A DNA stretch of 64,000 nt from Clostridia bacterium (GTDB lineage: Bacteria > Bacillota > Clostridia > Christensenellales > CAG-138): positions 1 through 64,000 of the forward strand of contig QKAN01000184.1 in the NCBI GenBank assembly GCA_003246365.1, written 5' to 3'. Below the pieces are notes generated by a model, which worked only from the letters and a program-made list of their open reading frames with translations, was not told the origin of the DNA and made no database searches. A program made the position numbers and the translations under genes. Positions 61,888-64,000 of the stretch are shown here, piece by piece (the stretch's first letter is position 1; each line of letters opens with the position of its first letter).

Positions 61888-62664
61888 TTACCAGACTTTC
61901 CAGGGCGCATTGCCGGAAGCCCAGAGATCCTCCAATTTTTGCTTATCCCGCTGTGTATCCATCGACTGCCAGAACCCATCATGCTGATAAGCCATCAACT
62001 GACCTTGTTGCGCAACGGCTTCCAGCGGCGTGCGTTCAAAAACTGTTTCGTCCCCTTCGGTTATGAAGTCGAAAATTTCCGGATTTAACACCATGAAGCC
62101 GCCGTTGATCACTCTGCCGTCCGTCTGCTGTTTCTCGCGAAATTTCGTAATTTTCCCGGTATGGTCAATTTCAACAACGCCAAACTGCTGACCGATATTG
62201 ATCGACGTCATCGTTGCAATTTTGCCGTGACTCTGATGAAACCTTACCAACGCCCCGATGTCCACATTGGATACGCCGTCACCATAGGTCAGCATAAACG
62301 GCTCGTTTCCGATATAGGGCGCGATTCGCTTAATGCGTCCTCCGGTCATCGTCTCTTTTCCAGTGTTGACGACCGTTACTTTCCAGGGATCCGATTCACT
62401 GCTATGAACCTGCATGATGCCACCCTGCGTAAAGTCAAACGTGACATCGCAGCGATGCAGATAGTAATCCGCGAAGTATTCTTTGATCATGTGCTGTTTA
62501 TATCCGGCACATATGACGAACTCATTATATCCATAATACGAATATAGTTTCATAATATGCCAGAGAATCGGCTGCTCTCCGATTTCAATCATCGGTTTCG
62601 GGCGGAGGTGACTTTCTTCAGAGATTCTTGATCCAAGGCCTCCCGCGAGAATGACAACTTTCAT
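61888..62664 (-). CDS. rfbF: Glucose-1-phosphate cytidylyltransferase
   Basis: About 258 residues from ATG 62664, where the family N-terminus MKVVILAGGLGSRISEES begins; the open frame to 62709 adds unrelated residues, although AAAGGAG lies 11 bases before the chosen ATG. LRPKPMIEIGEQPILWHIMK is the nucleotidyltransferase signature of RfbF. It makes CDP-glucose from CTP and glucose-1-phosphate, the first step of the CDP-dideoxyhexose pathway encoded by the next two genes. Confidence 0.94.
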   Translation of the reverse strand: MKVVILAGGLGSRISEESHLRPKPMIEIGEQPILWHIMKLYSYYGYNEFVICAGYKQHMIKEYFADYYLHRCDVTFDFTQGGIMQVHSSESDPWKVTVVNTGKETMTGGRIKRIAPYIGNEPFMLTYGDGVSNVDIGALVRFHQSHGKIATMTSINIGQQFGVVEIDHTGKITKFREKQQTDGRVINGGFMVLNPEIFDFITEGDETVFERTPLEAVAQQGQLMAYQHDGFWQSMDTQRDKQKLEDLWASGNAPWKVW

Positions 62665-62739
62665 TGATTCCGACTCTCCTTTACGAAATTGAATTCGTTT
62701 AACCGCCATTTAAAATCGAACCCGGTTAAACTTATGGCA

Positions 62740-64000
62740 TTATTGCACCGTTTCAGCCTCAATGTCAGATAGTTTTACAATCAAATATCCGCGATAAACC
62801 ATTATCGAACCTTGTTCGGGATAAACAGGCATTTGCCTGATTGTTTCATCCTTGCTTAATTCTGATATTGTATCTGAATCGGCATATGAGAAAGCAACCC
62901 CGATATAGTCTCTCAGTAATATTTTCAGATGTTCCGCATCTGTAATCGGTAAGCGAAGCCCGGTATATCCATCTCCATTGGTACCGCAGACTTGCGAAAA
63001 ATCTCCCGTTATATATTGAAATGCGTCCGGCAATTCCGTTCCGACAAAAGCAACAGGAATTTCCGTCTGGTAATCCTCCGTTTCGCGTATATCGTCTACC
63101 AGAAGAATCCCTGTTGACAATGCATTCTGATCGGCATAGCGCAAAAACTCATAACCCTGATTCGTTGTCATATACCATTGCCGCAATAACAATATCGATA
63201 CAATCAAAACAGCAATTCCCGCAGAACGCGTAAATGCGTTTCTACGTTTTAATTTCTGTTCGGTCGTCTGTTCTGTCTGCTGTAAAAGCTCAACGCGATC
63301 GATCAATGCAACCATCATAACAAAGGTCAACACAAACGGATAACACATGATCCAATGCGTATACTCGTTTTGACTTAATACGCCGACGGCGTGGATCGCA
63401 AGCGGAAAAAGAGCGACCAAAATTGCAATCAGCGCAACACGGCCCCATTTTTGATATGCTTTGGTTTTTATTCCGAAATAAGCCGCGCAAATCGCCGCAA
63501 TCATCAGCGTAGCCCAGTTCAACACTCTGAACATCGGTTCGATTCTGAAATTGTTTAAATAGATAAAAATTCCGTATATGAAGAAGTATAAAACTTTTTT
63601 ATATGCATAAACCACAGCGGAAAACAGCGAACTTAGAGAGATATTGCCAATTCGATCAATATTGCGATATTCGGATAATACGATTCCGGATGCATTCTGC
63701 ACGATCTTCAAAATAAGATAATAAAATGCAGCCGATACAATCAAAACCGCTACAAACTTAACGCCCGATAATAAAATTTCAGAAATTTTTCGTTTATTTT
63801 CCAGTAGTTCCAGAAGCAGAACGATAACAAACAATCCGGCGGCATACCCGATAAACACCGCATAGATTCCGCAAGAAAGCGTTAATAATACGATGCCTGG
63901 CAGATACCCGTGTTTCATTCGAACAGTCACAAATACAGCCAGCGCAGAGAGCAGCAACGCAAAGAAAAACACAGCCGAACCGTAAAACGTATTGGCGCTC
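62740..64000 (-). CDS. Polytopic glucosyltransferase-like membrane protein (GtrII-like), cut by window edge
   Basis: The visible 420 residues contain about 9 transmembrane segments and a C-terminal soluble domain of about 140 residues (ILLVDDIRETEDYQTEIPVAF onward). The frame stays open to the edge of the window and reads SANTFYGSAVFFFALLL across a GTG at 63972, so the true start is outside. The NTFYGS-type segment and layout resemble O-antigen glucosyltransferases of the GtrII/Glucos_trans_II group, the third part of GtrA/GtrB/Gtr systems. It is 75 bases upstream of rfbF in the same direction. Confidence 0.65.
   Translation of the reverse strand, partial: SANTFYGSAVFFFALLLSALAVFVTVRMKHGYLPGIVLLTLSCGIYAVFIGYAAGLFVIVLLLELLENKRKISEILLSGVKFVAVLIVSAAFYYLILKIVQNASGIVLSEYRNIDRIGNISLSSLFSAVVYAYKKVLYFFIYGIFIYLNNFRIEPMFRVLNWATLMIAAICAAYFGIKTKAYQKWGRVALIAILVALFPLAIHAVGVLSQNEYTHWIMCYPFVLTFVMMVALIDRVELLQQTEQTTEQKLKRRNAFTRSAGIAVLIVSILLLRQWYMTTNQGYEFLRYADQNALSTGILLVDDIRETEDYQTEIPVAFVGTELPDAFQYITGDFSQVCGTNGDGYTGLRLPITDAEHLKILLRDYIGVAFSYADSDTISELSKDETIRQMPVYPEQGSIMVYRGYLIVKLSDIEAETVQ

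Noticed and set aside
1-64000. CRISPR arrays, tRNA or rRNA genes, insertion sequences, prophage, toxin-antitoxin pairs
   Set aside because: Looked for on both strands. No regularly spaced repeats, cloverleaf sequences, transposase or phage motifs were seen.

Overview
The window looks like chromosomal DNA of a Gram-positive, low-to-middle G+C anaerobe, probably Bacillota (Clostridia). The grounds are strong AGGAGG-type ribosome sites, frequent TTG and GTG starts, lipobox lipoproteins, an mtlA-mtlR-mtlF order like that of Geobacillus, a MATE pump and an oligopeptide-type ABC importer. No outer-membrane genes, rRNA, tRNA, CRISPR, phage or IS genes were seen. The exact lineage cannot be read from the sequence.

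Layout. (1) 1-7103, minus: a self-contained mannitol-type PTS operon: EIICB, PRD regulator, EIIA, PfkB kinase, zinc dehydrogenase, and its own HPr and Enzyme I (cut by the window edge). (2) 7544-14106: a carbohydrate-binding lipoprotein, an iron alcohol dehydrogenase, a MATE pump and an ABC exporter. (3) 14258-38680: a large accessory sugar or sugar-acid catabolic island. A minus operon (class II bisphosphate-type aldolase, FGGY kinase, two zinc dehydrogenases, MFS transporter, 2-hydroxyacid dehydrogenase) faces away from a plus operon (PfkB kinase, FucA-type aldolase, two FGGY kinases, two SDRs, 2-hydroxyacid dehydrogenase). Between and beside them lie a LysR gene, a LysR DNA-binding-domain fragment, a PhlG/phloretin-hydrolase-like C-C hydrolase, a third FGGY kinase divergent from a second LysR gene, another zinc dehydrogenase and an Fe-S aldo/keto reductase. 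(4) 38749-46970: a membrane protein, a five-gene Opp/Dpp-type ABC importer, a PH-like membrane protein and a HAD phosphatase. (5) 47234-50198: an iron alcohol dehydrogenase, a small GNAT protein and a divergent HUMPS/OMPDC-family protein. (6) 50384-64000, minus: a surface-polysaccharide locus with CDP-3,6-dideoxyhexose genes (rfbF, rfbG, rfbH), a ThDP enzyme, SDRs, a DHQ-synthase-like cyclase, a two-domain HMGL-like aldolase and GtrA/GtrB/Gtr-like glycosylation components.

How it fits together. The strongest new regulatory signal is a 45-bp element, 41 of 45 identical, that sits in the same place next to a TTGCTC-N17 promoter both upstream of the aldolase/FGGY operon and upstream of the ABC importer 23 kb away. 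This argues that importer and catabolic operon are one regulon. The locus at the right end resembles yersiniose-type branched-sugar synthesis but carries extra carbon-carbon bond chemistry (HMGL-like aldolase and sugar-phosphate-cyclase-like enzyme), so it may make an undescribed branched or carbocyclic CDP-sugar. Product assignments rest on motifs read by eye; substrates of the kinases and dehydrogenases are not determined.
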